The translations under genes and the position numbers were made by a program. Positions 16,629-25,182 of a stretch of DNA of 64,000 nucleotides are shown here, in pieces. The notes under the pieces were generated by a model. The model was not told the DNA's origin. It did no database searches and worked only from the letters and a program-made list of their open reading frames with translations. The stretch's first letter is position 1, and every line of letters begins with the position of its first letter. Source of the DNA: Candidatus Eremiobacterota bacterium. Its GTDB lineage: Bacteria; Vulcanimicrobiota; CADAWZ01; Ess09-12. The stretch spans positions 16,092 to 80,091 of the forward strand of contig JAVHLM010000023.1 of assembly GCA_031082125.1 (NCBI GenBank). The letters run 5' to 3'.

Positions 16629-19091
16629 TCAGAGATGTTTTCCCGGGATCTTCATGCCTTTTTCATAGACCAGAAAAGGGGTGCCTTCCGAGGTGGAGCC
16701 GAAGATGAAGGTGAGGTCAAAGGGCGCCATGCCTTCGATGGAAAGGGTCCTGAGGCCGTGGAGGAGGTGGAGGTGGCAGGCCTCGCAGAGCACGATCAGG
16801 TTCCAGGGGTCATCGGTGCCGCCCTGGGAGCGCCTTCTGATATGATGCACGTTGAGGCCCCGCCTGCACCGGCATCCCGGGGTCTGGCATTGAAAGCGGT
16901 CCCGCTTGAGAATCTTGTGATGATGGGCAGCTTTTTTCAGGGTTCCCTCGTTGGTGAGATAGTCGGCGAGGAGCGCGGCAAGGAATCTTTCTTCGGGGCC
17001 GATGGGGCTTTGGGCGGTTTCGGTGCTTTCGGCGCCTTCCACCCGGGCAAGGCGAGCGAGAAAGGCGTGGGCCGCCAGATCCCAGACCCCCTGGAGCTCC
17101 CGGGGGAGGAAGAACTTGATCGTCATGGCGCCCTTCACTGCCAGGGAGGGGCCCCATGCCGTGGCCGGGCTCTCTCTCGAGAGGATGTCCCTGAGAAAGA
17201 CCTCCTCGGGACTCTCCCCCCGGGGGATGGTGCAGGCTACCATGGCTTTCTCCAGTGACTGATGACAGGAACACTGGAGATTCTGGCATCCCTGCCCATG
17301 GGGTGCCTGCTTCTCCCCATTGCATGCCCCCGCATACCGATGATCGCTCCCTGCCTGGTCTCCGAGGCCCGCACACAGCCTGGAATCTTTTTCAATTTTC
17401 ATGGAGGCCTCGGAGGCGAGCATCTCCTCGACATCGCTGAAATACTTCCAGGGCTTCTCAAAACGCCTGTCCCGGGAAGCGACGAGCTCCTCATCGTCTG
17501 ACATGAGTGGCCATGAAGGATTGAGAGAAGGACCTGTGTACCAGGACCCGCTCCTTATGATGTCCTGCACCTCTTCCGGCAGGTCGTGGAATCTCTCGTC
17601 GGTGACATAGCGGAAGCCGGGAAGAATCATATAATTGTGTGAGGCAAGGCAGTCATATTCAAGGATCCTGGCGATGCGCCCCGCCTCTTCCCTGAGGTCC
17701 ACCGTGGGCACGCTCGCCGCATAGGCAATCCACTGCTTTTCATTCCTGGAGTCCACTACGGGAAGAATGAGCCGTGCCTGCTCCCCGGTGATGAAGCTCT
17801 TTTTGAAGGCATTCTCAGTGATGGAGTGGCGGCGGAAGCCCTCGGCGAGCCTGATGAGCTGGCGGGTCTGGGCCATCGAGAAGCCGCAGCGCTCCACAGC
17901 GTAGTCCTCGATGAATTCATAGCCGAGAAGGCGCTGGAGCTGCCGTGCATCCATCGCCCGGAGAAGCATTCCCGCGGCCACGTCGAGCCTCTGGCGGATT
18001 GAGGCGGCCCTGATGAGGCGATTCGCAGCCACCCTGGCGGAGATCCCGGCGTCTCTTCCCGGCCGGGCCTCCTCCAGCCACGACGGGAAATGGATGCTCC
18101 AGGGAAGCTCCCAGGGAGAGGCGCCGGTCTGATCCCCGCCGCCCGCTCCGCCGGCTTCATCGGGACTGCTGAGGCGGCGGTTTCCCCTCCGCCTCAGCAG
18201 GAGAGGTACCCGGGAGAATACGGGGCGGCTCCCTTCGGCATCAAGGGCCGGAAGCTCCGGAGCAGCCTCCCCGGAAGCCAGGAAGTTGGCAAGGAGGGCC
18301 TCGACGAAGCCTGAAAGGGGCCCGTCATAGTGCTCCCTGTCCCGGAAGAGGGAGAGGGCGAAGTCCCAGGTGAGGGCAAGGGAGGGCGCCACGCTGAAAT
18401 ATAGCATCGTGCCCTCGTCACCGGCTTCGGAAGCATCGGCGGAAGGGGCCGCCGGACGGACCTTCCCTTCTGCGAGGGCCCTTTTCACTTCCCGCTCAAG
18501 GCCGCACAGGGAGCGATCCCTGGCAATGGAGAGCCACCAGGACTCGTTCTCAGGCGTGATGACCCTCGAGAGATGGCGCAGGGCGCTCTTTGCAATCCTG
18601 CCCTCAAGATAAGCCTCCCGCGTGAGAGGCAGGCTCCTGAGAAGCTCGAAATTGTGCATCAGCTCTGATGCGGTGCGCCCCGAGAACGAAAGATGCTCCG
18701 TGGCGAAGGTCCCCATGGAGCGGTATCCCAGTTTATCAACTCCTTTCGTTTTAAGAGTAACGAGAATACCGCCGAGCACGAAATCAAGTGCCAGGCGGCC
18801 GCGGACTGCCTCGCAGAGCAGAAAATCGATGCGCTCTGCCCGCTCGTCCCTGTCGATGGAGCCGAATGAGAGATCCTCCGTGAGTTTTTCCGCTTCGGGG
18901 ATGAGGCCACCTCTTTTGATCTTGACGAGGTGCTCGGGCCTGCAGGCAGTTTTCCCTGGGATCTCGTAAGGATCCGGGAGGAGCAGCATATCCTCGTAAT
19001 CCTGAGACGACATAGGATCACCGAGGTGAAGAAGCTCCTCTTCGTCAGGGAGGAAAAGATTGGAGATTGTGTGGGTCTCATGCGTATCCAT
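16629..19091 (-). CDS. HNH endonuclease-domain protein
   Basis: An 820-residue protein. The last ~100 residues hold an HNH nuclease domain: two CxxC-type zinc pairs (CQTPGCRC, CEACH), the catalytic VHHIRRRSQGGTDDPWNL block and the final histidine (HLHLLHG). The long N-terminal part is helical and looks duplicated: TASELMHNFELLRSLPLTREAYLEGRI and MAQTRQLIRLAEGFRRHSITENAFKK have the same layout. This recalls the DUF222/13E12-type HNH proteins abundant in some GC-rich genomes. Function is unknown; a mobile-element or genome-defence link is speculative. The start at 19091 lacks a Shine-Dalgarno site and lies at the predicted transcription start. Confidence 0.85.
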   Translation of the reverse strand: MDTHETHTISNLFLPDEEELLHLGDPMSSQDYEDMLLLPDPYEIPGKTACRPEHLVKIKRGGLIPEAEKLTEDLSFGSIDRDERAERIDFLLCEAVRGRLALDFVLGGILVTLKTKGVDKLGYRSMGTFATEHLSFSGRTASELMHNFELLRSLPLTREAYLEGRIAKSALRHLSRVITPENESWWLSIARDRSLCGLEREVKRALAEGKVRPAAPSADASEAGDEGTMLYFSVAPSLALTWDFALSLFRDREHYDGPLSGFVEALLANFLASGEAAPELPALDAEGSRPVFSRVPLLLRRRGNRRLSSPDEAGGAGGGDQTGASPWELPWSIHFPSWLEEARPGRDAGISARVAANRLIRAASIRQRLDVAAGMLLRAMDARQLQRLLGYEFIEDYAVERCGFSMAQTRQLIRLAEGFRRHSITENAFKKSFITGEQARLILPVVDSRNEKQWIAYAASVPTVDLREEAGRIARILEYDCLASHNYMILPGFRYVTDERFHDLPEEVQDIIRSGSWYTGPSLNPSWPLMSDDEELVASRDRRFEKPWKYFSDVEEMLASEASMKIEKDSRLCAGLGDQAGSDHRYAGACNGEKQAPHGQGCQNLQCSCHQSLEKAMVACTIPRGESPEEVFLRDILSRESPATAWGPSLAVKGAMTIKFFLPRELQGVWDLAAHAFLARLARVEGAESTETAQSPIGPEERFLAALLADYLTNEGTLKKAAHHHKILKRDRFQCQTPGCRCRRGLNVHHIRRRSQGGTDDPWNLIVLCEACHLHLLHGLRTLSIEGMAPFDLTFIFGSTSEGTPFLVYEKGMKIPGKHL

Positions 19092-19097
19092 ATCTAT

Positions 19098-19126
19098 ATT
19101 GTATCATAGCGAAAATAAATGATCAA
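19098..19126 (-). promoter_or_regulatory. sigma70-type promoter giving a probable leaderless transcript
   Basis: On the - strand, TTGATC (19126..19121) and TACAAT (19103..19098) are separated by exactly 17 bases. The expected transcription start, 7 bases after the -10, is the A of the HNH gene's ATG (19091). No ribosome-binding site exists between them. Confidence 0.6.
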
Positions 19127-19622
19127 ACAGGTCACCCCTCAAAAACCCATTCACTGTAACGATAAAAGGACGTCGCAGGATGCCATCCAGAGGGCCTGAA
19201 AGGGGTCAAGAGGTCAAAAATGACCCTGATGGCAAGAGACAATCACCACGGTGGTATTGAGAGGCTCTCCCGGCCGTTAAATTGCCTCTTGAGCAACGCT
19301 GCGGGGTTTCCGATTCAGGAAAAAATTTTCTCTTTCTGTAATATGGCTTTGCAGGTATGACCTGCAGGAGAACACCTGGGAAACAGATCCTGTGCGGAAG
19401 GATGCCGCCTCTTGCGAAAGACTCGAGCGGCGGTGCGCCGCGTAAGGAGTTGAAGATGCCTCATCGAAAAAAATCTCCTGGAAGATGATACCAGAGCACA
19501 ATCGCTCTACCTGGTGCATTTTTTATCATATCAGTGCGGCCGGAGTTCCTGCCTGAAACTCGCCATTCATCTTGGAAATCGGTCCATGTAATCTTAATCA
19601 TGGTGCGAGGGAGGAATACGAT
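19127..19622. other. 496-bp non-coding stretch
   Basis: No convincing gene, RNA or repeat is visible. Short open frames on both strands have no ribosome-binding sites and unusual composition. A small inverted repeat (GCAGGT-ATG-ACCTGC) lies near 19351-19366. The stretch separates the divergently oriented HNH gene and the ThuA-like pseudogene and may be decayed sequence. Confidence 0.5.
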
Positions 19623-19895
19623 ATGAAACATGCCCTTGATGTAATAAGGATTCTCGCATTTCTGTTCTTTATCTCTCTCTTCTGCCCGGTCTTAATGAAA
19701 TTTCCCGGTAATGCACAGGATGCAAAGAAGACTGTCAAGGTGCTTTTCATTACGGGGGAATATGAGAAAGATTTCCCCCTGGCCAAGTAAAAGGAGGTAC
19801 TGACAAAATCAGGAGCATTTGATTATATATTTGAATCAAAAACCTTCTCAGACAGTGGTTTGATGACAGGGGGCGCGGTGAGCGGTGAGCGGTGA
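19623..19895 (+). pseudogene. truncated ThuA-like gene with in-frame stop
   Basis: MKHALDVIRILAFLFF begins with a signal/membrane segment and good GGGAGGAA spacing to the ATG. KKTVKVLFITGEYEKDFPLAK then resembles the start of ThuA-like domains (VL(F)ITG...HDF). A TAA stop follows at 19788-19790, yet the same frame continues sensibly as KEVLTKSGAFDYIFESKTFSD, matching the next helix and strand of the fold. Homology then ends at about 19870, replaced by a heptamer repeat and a terminator. So the gene has both a nonsense codon and a lost 3' part, and is a remnant. Stop readthrough would not restore a full protein. Confidence 0.65.
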
Positions 19896-19902
19896 GCGGT
19901 GA
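19875..19902 (+). repeat. four tandem copies of GCGGTGA
   Basis: A perfect 7-bp tandem repeat, four copies, at the point where the ThuA-like reading frame loses similarity. It may mark the deletion junction. Confidence 0.9.
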
Positions 19903-19908
19903 GTAATG

Positions 19909-19947
19909 AAATCCCCGGGTTCTCAATCAGGCGGAACCCGGGGATTT
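19909..19947. terminator. strong bidirectional terminator
   Basis: A 14-bp perfect stem (AAATCCCCGGGTTC / GAACCCGGGGATTT) with an 11-base loop, followed by TATTATTT on the + strand. It lies 31 bases past the end of serC and just after the pseudogene, so it probably ends serC transcription. Confidence 0.8.
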
Positions 19948-19978
19948 ATTATTTCTCAGGAGATTCTGCAATCTTCTC

Positions 19979-21076
19979 CTAGCTGTGGGAGGCCACGGCG
20001 TTGGTCTTGGCAAAGGTCTTCATGAACTCCGTGAGCTTCTCCACGCCTTCGAGGGGAAGGGCGTTGTAGAGGGAAGCCCTCATGCCGCCTGCCGAGCGGT
20101 GGCCCTTGAGGCCGTGAAGGCCTGTCTTTTTCGCCTCATCGGCAAACTTTACCTCGAGCTCCTCCGAGGGGAGGCGGAAGGTCACGTTCATCCAGGAGCG
20201 GCTGTCCTTGTCCACGTTGGGCTTGTAGAAGTCGCTCATCTCGTCGAGGGTGTGGTAGAGGAGCTCCTGTTTCTTCCTGTTGATCTCCTCTATCTTCTTG
20301 AGGCCTCCCTGCTCCTTGATCCATTCCAGGACAAGGCCCACGACGTACACGCTGAAGACGGGCGGCGTGTTGTAGAGGGAGTTGTTCTTCTCATGGGTCT
20401 TGTAGCTGAGAAGGAGAGGAATCTTCTCGGAGCACTTCTCCAGCAGGCTCTTCTTGAGGATGATGATGGTGACACCTGCGGGGCCGAGATTTTTCTGAGC
20501 TCCCGCATAGATGAGGGAGAACTTGTTGAAATCCATCGTCTGCGAGAGAATGTCTGATGACATGTCGGCGAAGAGGGGCGTGTCGCCCACTTCAGGGATG
20601 GTGTGCCACTGGGTGCCGTAAATGGTGTTGTTGGTCGTCATGTGGACATAGGTGGCTCCCTTGGTGAAGTTGAAGGTTTTGGGAATGTAGGTGAACTTCC
20701 TGTCCTCCGAAGAGGCCGCCACGTTGACCTTCCCTATTTTCTGGGCTTCCTTGATGGCCCTGGTGGACCATTCACCGGTGTTGATGTAATCGGCCACCAT
20801 GCCCTCGCGGAGCAGGTTCAAGGGTATCATGGCGAACTGGAGGCTTGCGCCGCCGCCCATGAACAGAACCCTGTAGTCTTCGCTGAGGCCCATGAGCGCC
20901 TTTATATCAGCCTCGGCCTGGGAGTTGACCTTCTCGTACTGCTTGCTGCGGTGGCTCATCTCCAGGATGGACATCCCCTGGTCCTCAAACTCCAGCACGC
21001 TTTTCGCGGCTTTCTCCAGCACCGGGTAAGGGAGCGTGGCCGGTCCCGGGTTAAAGTTGTACACCCGTTTTGACAT
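19979..21076 (-). CDS. serC: phosphoserine aminotransferase
   Basis: A 365-residue class V PLP aminotransferase that converts 3-phosphohydroxypyruvate and glutamate to phosphoserine. The N-terminus YNFNPGPATLPYPVLEKA is diagnostic of SerC, as are MSHRSKQY, FMGGGASLQFAMIPLNLL and the PLP lysine K195 in YAGAQKNLGPAG. The C-terminus has GLHGLKGHRSAGGMRASLYNA. Length is normal. AGAGGAGG lies just before the ATG. serA and serB are not in the window; glyA, which uses serine, is at 62 kb. It stands alone between terminators. Confidence 0.97.
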   Translation of the reverse strand: MSKRVYNFNPGPATLPYPVLEKAAKSVLEFEDQGMSILEMSHRSKQYEKVNSQAEADIKALMGLSEDYRVLFMGGGASLQFAMIPLNLLREGMVADYINTGEWSTRAIKEAQKIGKVNVAASSEDRKFTYIPKTFNFTKGATYVHMTTNNTIYGTQWHTIPEVGDTPLFADMSSDILSQTMDFNKFSLIYAGAQKNLGPAGVTIIILKKSLLEKCSEKIPLLLSYKTHEKNNSLYNTPPVFSVYVVGLVLEWIKEQGGLKKIEEINRKKQELLYHTLDEMSDFYKPNVDKDSRSWMNVTFRLPSEELEVKFADEAKKTGLHGLKGHRSAGGMRASLYNALPLEGVEKLTEFMKTFAKTNAVASHS

Positions 21077-21093
21077 GTTCTTTCCTCCTCTGT

Positions 21094-21121
21094 TTTATAA
21101 TATATATGCGATTTGCGCAAA
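21094..21121 (-). promoter_or_regulatory. serC promoter
   Basis: TTTGCG (21121..21116) and TATAAA (21099..21094) on the - strand with a 16-base spacer, in an AT-rich stretch 18-45 bases before the serC ATG. The spacing leaves room for the AGAGGAGG ribosome-binding site in a short leader. Confidence 0.5.
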
Positions 21122-21325
21122 GAATTCAGAATATGAAGCCCCATGTGCCTTCGGCAGGTGCCTATGATGCAGAGTTTTACCTACGCGAATGGAGGTGTTT
21201 TTCCCTTGCTGAGGCACGGTGCAATGGTAACGTCAGCTCTTGGTGTAGCCTGATTTCTTTCCTTGTATGCTTCTATGACTCTTTTTATTTCCCTTCTGCG
21301 GTCTTCTGCTTCTGCCATAAAGAGA

Positions 21326-21347
21326 GGGAACCCCTTCCGGGGCCCCC
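21326..21347 (-). terminator. weak terminator after the clostripain-like gene
   Basis: On the - strand a 9-bp stem (with two G-U pairs) and a GGAA loop is followed by TCTCTTTATG. It lies 23 bases after the stop of 21370..23265. The T run is poor, so the assignment is tentative. Confidence 0.4.
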
Positions 21348-21369
21348 TGCAATACTTTGAGGAAGCTTT

Positions 21370-23265
21370 TCAGTCTTTCATAGTGCCTTTCTGCACCGCT
21401 TCATCGGCAAGCTCCCTTCCGATCTTTCCATAGAGGCTGTAATCGATGTCGCCCTTGAGCAGGTTGAGCCACAGAGGCTGTATCCTTGGCGTGGTGAGGT
21501 CGAGCTGGTCCTTGAGCTTCATGGCATGGGCGAAAATCTTTTCCCGCGCCTCATCGAGGGTCTTCTTTTCCTTGTCGGAGAGGCCGCTCTTCGGATCGGC
21601 CAGCACGGTCTTGATGTTCCTGATAAGAGTCGTGTCAGCCATGAAGCTTTTCAGGACCTTCTTGTCCACTTTTTTCGCCGCATCCTTGAGCATGGCGAGG
21701 TACCCTGTGTCAGCTGCGAAGGTGGGCACGTTCTCCTTCTCGTACCGGTCGGCCATATAGGCGATATCGACGGCATTTGAGGGGGCCCAAATGGTGAGCC
21801 CCGTGGCATTGTCCATGTCCTTCCCTTCATGCTGCTCTGCAATGACGGCATCCTTCACGGCCTGCGAGACCTTTGCAGCCTCTTCCTTCACTGTCTGCGG
21901 GATGGCGGGGTTCTTGCCGATGAGCCTCATTGAGTCGCCGATGTCCTTGATCATGTCGTAGAAGGCGAAGATAGTCTGGGCGGGATTGAAGGCCGAAGAG
22001 TTGAAGCCCTGGCTCTTGGCAAGCTCGCTGAAAAGGACATGGTCGGGCACCTTGCTTTTCCTGCAGGCATCGACGAAGCCTTTCCAGGCACCCACGACGT
22101 TGTCGAGCTTCTTGTTGTCGATGGCCGTGAGGGTCAGGTAGGACTCTTTCCAGCGGATAAACTCCGGGGTGTTCTCCTTGACCTCTTTCCCTTCGCTGCG
22201 GTAATACTCTACAAAGTCCCTGGCGAACTCCCTGGCGTCGAACTGCCCCTTGCTCTTTATCTCGTCCTGGACGCGCGTGATATGATCATCCCAGTCGTGG
22301 AGCATGTTGCCGCGGGAGTAGTTTTCCGAGGCGATATTGATGTCGGCGGCTCCCTTCATCTCATAGGCTGCCTCCAGGTTTCCCATATAGCAGGAGTTGA
22401 AAAGGAGGGCGTCCACTTTCTGCTCCGCGCCCATGGCTTTTGATGCTTCGGCGGTGCCTTCCTGGATGGCCTTGTTCATGGCGGCGGGATTCATCTCGAG
22501 GGCCCCGATCCATGCGCCGCCGTGGCCCGTGACGACTACCACGTAATGTTCTGCGGGGTAATTTTTCATTCCCCAGGAGATAAAGTCCTTGAGCGTCTGG
22601 GGATCGCCCATTTTCGTGGCTTCGGCGAGGGTCTCAAGCGGCGCGGAGCCGAAGACCTGCTTGTCCTGGTAAGCGTCCTCATAAGGCTTGGTGGCGGCGT
22701 CAAGCTCTTCCCTTATCTTCTTGGATTCAGGAGAGTCATTCTTTTCCATGTACGCGAGCATGCCAAGCTCCTTGGCCTTGTCATACTCGGCCTTGGCCTG
22801 CTGCTTGTCTCCCATGCCGGCGTAGATGTCGCCGAGAACATAATGAACCACGGGGTTGTCGGGGATTTTCTCCTTCACCTCGAGCCACTGGGGGAGCGTC
22901 ATGTTGATGTCGTCATGGGGATGCTTTGTCACGTAGTAGCGTCGCACACCGCTCCAGTCGCCGTCAAGGTGATGAGGCTCTCCCTCCTGGGGAGCCCTTC
23001 CGAGCTGCGCCACGACGTTCACGTTCTCGTTGGAGCCTGCCTGTTCTATCGGGAAAAAGGCCGACGTGGTGGTTTTGTGGAGATCCTTATACTGCCCGTG
23101 CATATAGAAGAGCATGGTAAGCTCTTTTTTGGGAGGGGCCTCCGGTCCTTTGCCAAGGGACACCTGGTCCTGGGGCGGCGGGGCAGTGCTTTCCTGCTGC
23201 GGGGGCTTTTCTGGTGGCTGAGGTATGCCTTGATTCTGTGGTGCCGAGATTCTATCGATGTTCAT
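21370..23265 (-). CDS. clostripain-like (C11 family) cysteine peptidase
   Basis: A 631-residue protein with the caspase-like C11 fold. The first strand is ELTMLFYMHGQYKDL; the catalytic dyad is H248 in VVTGHGGAW and C292 in LLFNSCYMGN, followed by the typical DINIASENYSRGNML. Classical clostripains have D-A-C-L-M-G; here it is N-S-C-Y-M-G. An insertion of about 100 residues (136-235) before the histidine contains a TPR-like helix pair. No signal peptide is visible; a glutamine/proline-rich stretch (10-45) precedes the domain. The start at 23265 has GGGAGGAAGC directly upstream. Family members cut after arginine; the target here is unknown. Confidence 0.85.
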   Translation of the reverse strand: MNIDRISAPQNQGIPQPPEKPPQQESTAPPPQDQVSLGKGPEAPPKKELTMLFYMHGQYKDLHKTTTSAFFPIEQAGSNENVNVVAQLGRAPQEGEPHHLDGDWSGVRRYYVTKHPHDDINMTLPQWLEVKEKIPDNPVVHYVLGDIYAGMGDKQQAKAEYDKAKELGMLAYMEKNDSPESKKIREELDAATKPYEDAYQDKQVFGSAPLETLAEATKMGDPQTLKDFISWGMKNYPAEHYVVVVTGHGGAWIGALEMNPAAMNKAIQEGTAEASKAMGAEQKVDALLFNSCYMGNLEAAYEMKGAADINIASENYSRGNMLHDWDDHITRVQDEIKSKGQFDAREFARDFVEYYRSEGKEVKENTPEFIRWKESYLTLTAIDNKKLDNVVGAWKGFVDACRKSKVPDHVLFSELAKSQGFNSSAFNPAQTIFAFYDMIKDIGDSMRLIGKNPAIPQTVKEEAAKVSQAVKDAVIAEQHEGKDMDNATGLTIWAPSNAVDIAYMADRYEKENVPTFAADTGYLAMLKDAAKKVDKKVLKSFMADTTLIRNIKTVLADPKSGLSDKEKKTLDEAREKIFAHAMKLKDQLDLTTPRIQPLWLNLLKGDIDYSLYGKIGRELADEAVQKGTMKD

Positions 23266-23359
23266 GCTTCCTCCCTCGCGGTTTTCTCTCTTATTGAGGC
23301 TTCCTGGTTCCGGGCTCCGGAAAATCATAGTAAAGCGTGTGCCGTACCGGCACATATTC

Positions 23360-23388
23360 ATTCTACATGATCCCGCAGTGAATATCGA
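23360..23388 (-). promoter_or_regulatory. possible promoter of the clostripain-like gene
   Basis: TCGATA (23388..23383) and TAGAAT (23365..23360) on the - strand with a 17-base spacer, in an AT-rich block about 100 bases before the start. It matches consensus only moderately. The rest of 23389..23552 holds nothing I can identify. Confidence 0.35.
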
Positions 23389-23552
23389 TTAAAAAAATGT
23401 TAATATTTGGAAAAACCATGGAGAAAACCAGGGACCATTCTCCCTGCCAGCGTAAATCTGTCCGGGCTCTGCCGCCCGTTTAAACAAATATGAATGCTGG
23501 CTGAAGAGGAGAATGCCCCCTGGCCTCTTACAAGAGGTATGCCGGAATTATA

Positions 23553-24494
23553 TTACCAGAAATGCCACCATTTTTTCTTCGGGATGAGGAGGCCTGCCTC
23601 GCAGAGGGCATCCCTCGTGGCGGCGAGCTCCCTGGAAAGCATTGCCTCCCTCTTTCTGCTCGCCATCAGAGAATTCAGAATGGCTTTCTGCTCGCCGTGG
23701 AGTGTCCTGAAGGCCTCTTCGATGGCGCGGTTCTCCCTGCTGATCTTCCTGATGCTTTCGGATAGCTCGGCGCGCTCGCCTTTCAGCTGAGCGATCTGCG
23801 CGGTCTTTTCGCTGAGAACCTTCCCATAGCGGCTGGCAATAATGGGAAGGAGCCTCTCGAGCTGGCCTTTTCTTCGCTCCGTCTTCTTGAGGGCGCTCAT
23901 AAGGGTATCCTGCTCCTCGCGGATACCCGCGAGGACGCTTTGAAGGCGTGTGGTGTTCTCTGAGACTGTCTGCACAAGATCAGCGCGGGCATGGCGGAGC
24001 TCTTCCGCGGTCTGCCAGAGCTGCATGTTCTGGCTTGCAAGCTTTTTTTCGCTTTCTTCGCGGGCCTTCTTCTCCTCGACAAGATCGGCTATCTGGCTGT
24101 TTTTCCTGTTGAGGAGGGTGGCAAGCTTCAGGATCTTTCTCTCTAACTCTTCTTCCCTGTTCCTGAAGCGCATCTTATAGCTGTCCACGAACTTCTTCCT
24201 GAGATCCTCATGGCCGTCGAGCCACCCGAGGCGGTACGAGATGCTCTTCATGTCGGCGAGGGTTTCATTCACCACGGGGGGCTCAGGGGGCAGGGCGCCA
24301 TCCTCAGAGGCAACGCGGGAAAAGAGAGATGACACATCGGATGGTATTGCAACTTCCGTGTCCTCTGTCGTTCCGGCCTCGGCAGAGTGGATGTAGGAGA
24401 CGATGCCGGGCCCCTCGCCCTCGACGGTGTCCGAGAACTTCTCGAGCGTCACCGAGCTTTTCCTGTCAAAAAACAATAGAGAAACTGTATTCAT
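23553..24494 (-). CDS. coiled-coil protein
   Basis: A 313-residue soluble protein. The first ~100 residues are mixed and acidic; from about 115 to 295 it is an almost continuous coiled coil (REEELERKILKLATLLNRK, LVEEKKAREESEKKLASQ, LKGERAELSESIRKISREN). It ends with a short basic, tryptophan-rich tail (IPKKKWWHFW) that might touch a membrane. The start at 24494 has AGGAGG 7 bases upstream. No family recognised; structural, scaffolding or filament roles are possible. It shares a hairpin-rich divergent region with the zinc-ribbon membrane protein at 24672. Confidence 0.75.
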   Translation of the reverse strand: MNTVSLLFFDRKSSVTLEKFSDTVEGEGPGIVSYIHSAEAGTTEDTEVAIPSDVSSLFSRVASEDGALPPEPPVVNETLADMKSISYRLGWLDGHEDLRKKFVDSYKMRFRNREEELERKILKLATLLNRKNSQIADLVEEKKAREESEKKLASQNMQLWQTAEELRHARADLVQTVSENTTRLQSVLAGIREEQDTLMSALKKTERRKGQLERLLPIIASRYGKVLSEKTAQIAQLKGERAELSESIRKISRENRAIEEAFRTLHGEQKAILNSLMASRKREAMLSRELAATRDALCEAGLLIPKKKWWHFW

Positions 24495-24554
24495 TGAAAA
24501 ACCTCCTTCAATGAACCGTCTCTCCGCAATGCCATGCATGTTCGGGGGGGAGGA

Positions 24555-24590
24555 GAAAATTCCTCCATGGGACCCCATGGAGGAATTTTC
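24555..24590. promoter_or_regulatory. 17-bp perfect inverted repeat in a divergent leader
   Basis: GAAAATTCCTCCATGGG and its exact complement are separated by 2 bases, followed by TTTTAATATT on the + strand. It looks like a terminator yet lies between two divergent gene starts with no upstream + gene to end. GGAGGA at 24549-24554 could instead pair with TCCTCC inside the left arm, giving a competing hairpin. Confidence 0.6.
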
Positions 24591-24602
24591 TTTTAATATT
24601 CA

Positions 24603-24629
24603 GTAAAGAAGAAGGATTATATTCTTTAC
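24603..24629. promoter_or_regulatory. 8-bp inverted repeat before the zinc-ribbon gene
   Basis: GTAAAGAA and TTCTTTAC flank an 11-base spacer that contains part of a TATATT (-10-like, 24618-24623). The geometry fits a repressor site over a promoter for 24672, though no good -35 is visible. Confidence 0.35.
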
Positions 24630-24671
24630 CCTATTCCTGGAGAATAAATCTGGAGTGTGAGGTGAATATCC

Positions 24672-25157
24672 ATGGGATTCTGCGGCCAATGCGGCGCCTC
24701 AATGAAAGATGATGACGGGTTCTGCGGTGAGTGCGGCGCCTCTCTTGATAATGCGGACACTTCTCCCGTTGAGGCTCCGCAGCCCTGGCAAGCGGCACCG
24801 CCGGAACCGGCGGCATCTTTTCAGCCGACTGCCCGGTCCCAGGCGCTCGCAGCCCGGAAGGATGAGCAAGGCATGGGGCTGCGCTCTCTGCTCCTCTCCC
24901 TGCTGGCTATGATGTTCCCTGCTCTGTGCGCTCCCTTCGTGGCAGATAAAATTATGAGTCCCATGGGAGTCCTTGCGATATGTATTGATTTCATGTTTAT
25001 CGGCTCGGCTCTGTGGTATGGAAACAGGGCCCGGAAGATCCCCTCTCAGAGAGTCCTTGGGTGGATAGGGTTCATTCTGGCGCTGCTTCAGGCCTTCCCA
25101 ATTTTCGTCGGCCTTCTTGTCATGGCGGTGATGCTCATCATCTCATTGTTCCAGTGA
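24672..25157 (+). CDS. zinc-ribbon membrane protein
   Basis: A 161-residue protein. Residues 1-30 hold a double zinc ribbon (FCGQCGASMKDDDGFCGECG: CxxC x11 CxxC). A proline/alanine-rich linker (35-60) and three membrane segments (about 70-92, 95-113 and 125-158) follow. Such N-terminal ribbons on small membrane proteins are frequent in several uncultivated phyla, with no fixed role. GGTGAAT precedes the ATG. Its 3' end faces the four-ribbon gene 25 bases away. Confidence 0.8.
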   Translation: MGFCGQCGASMKDDDGFCGECGASLDNADTSPVEAPQPWQAAPPEPAASFQPTARSQALAARKDEQGMGLRSLLLSLLAMMFPALCAPFVADKIMSPMGVLAICIDFMFIGSALWYGNRARKIPSQRVLGWIGFILALLQAFPIFVGLLVMAVMLIISLFQ

Positions 25158-25182
25158 ATGCCCACCATGGGGGGCATCTCTG

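Noticed and set aside
19277..19519. 80-codon - strand frame in the gap after the HNH gene
   Set aside because: No ribosome-binding site, unusual composition and no recognisable domain.
21077..21369. 96-codon + strand frame between serC and the clostripain-like gene
   Set aside because: Begins inside the serC promoter/ribosome-binding site region and covers a probable terminator; residue mix (many C, F, S) is not protein-like.
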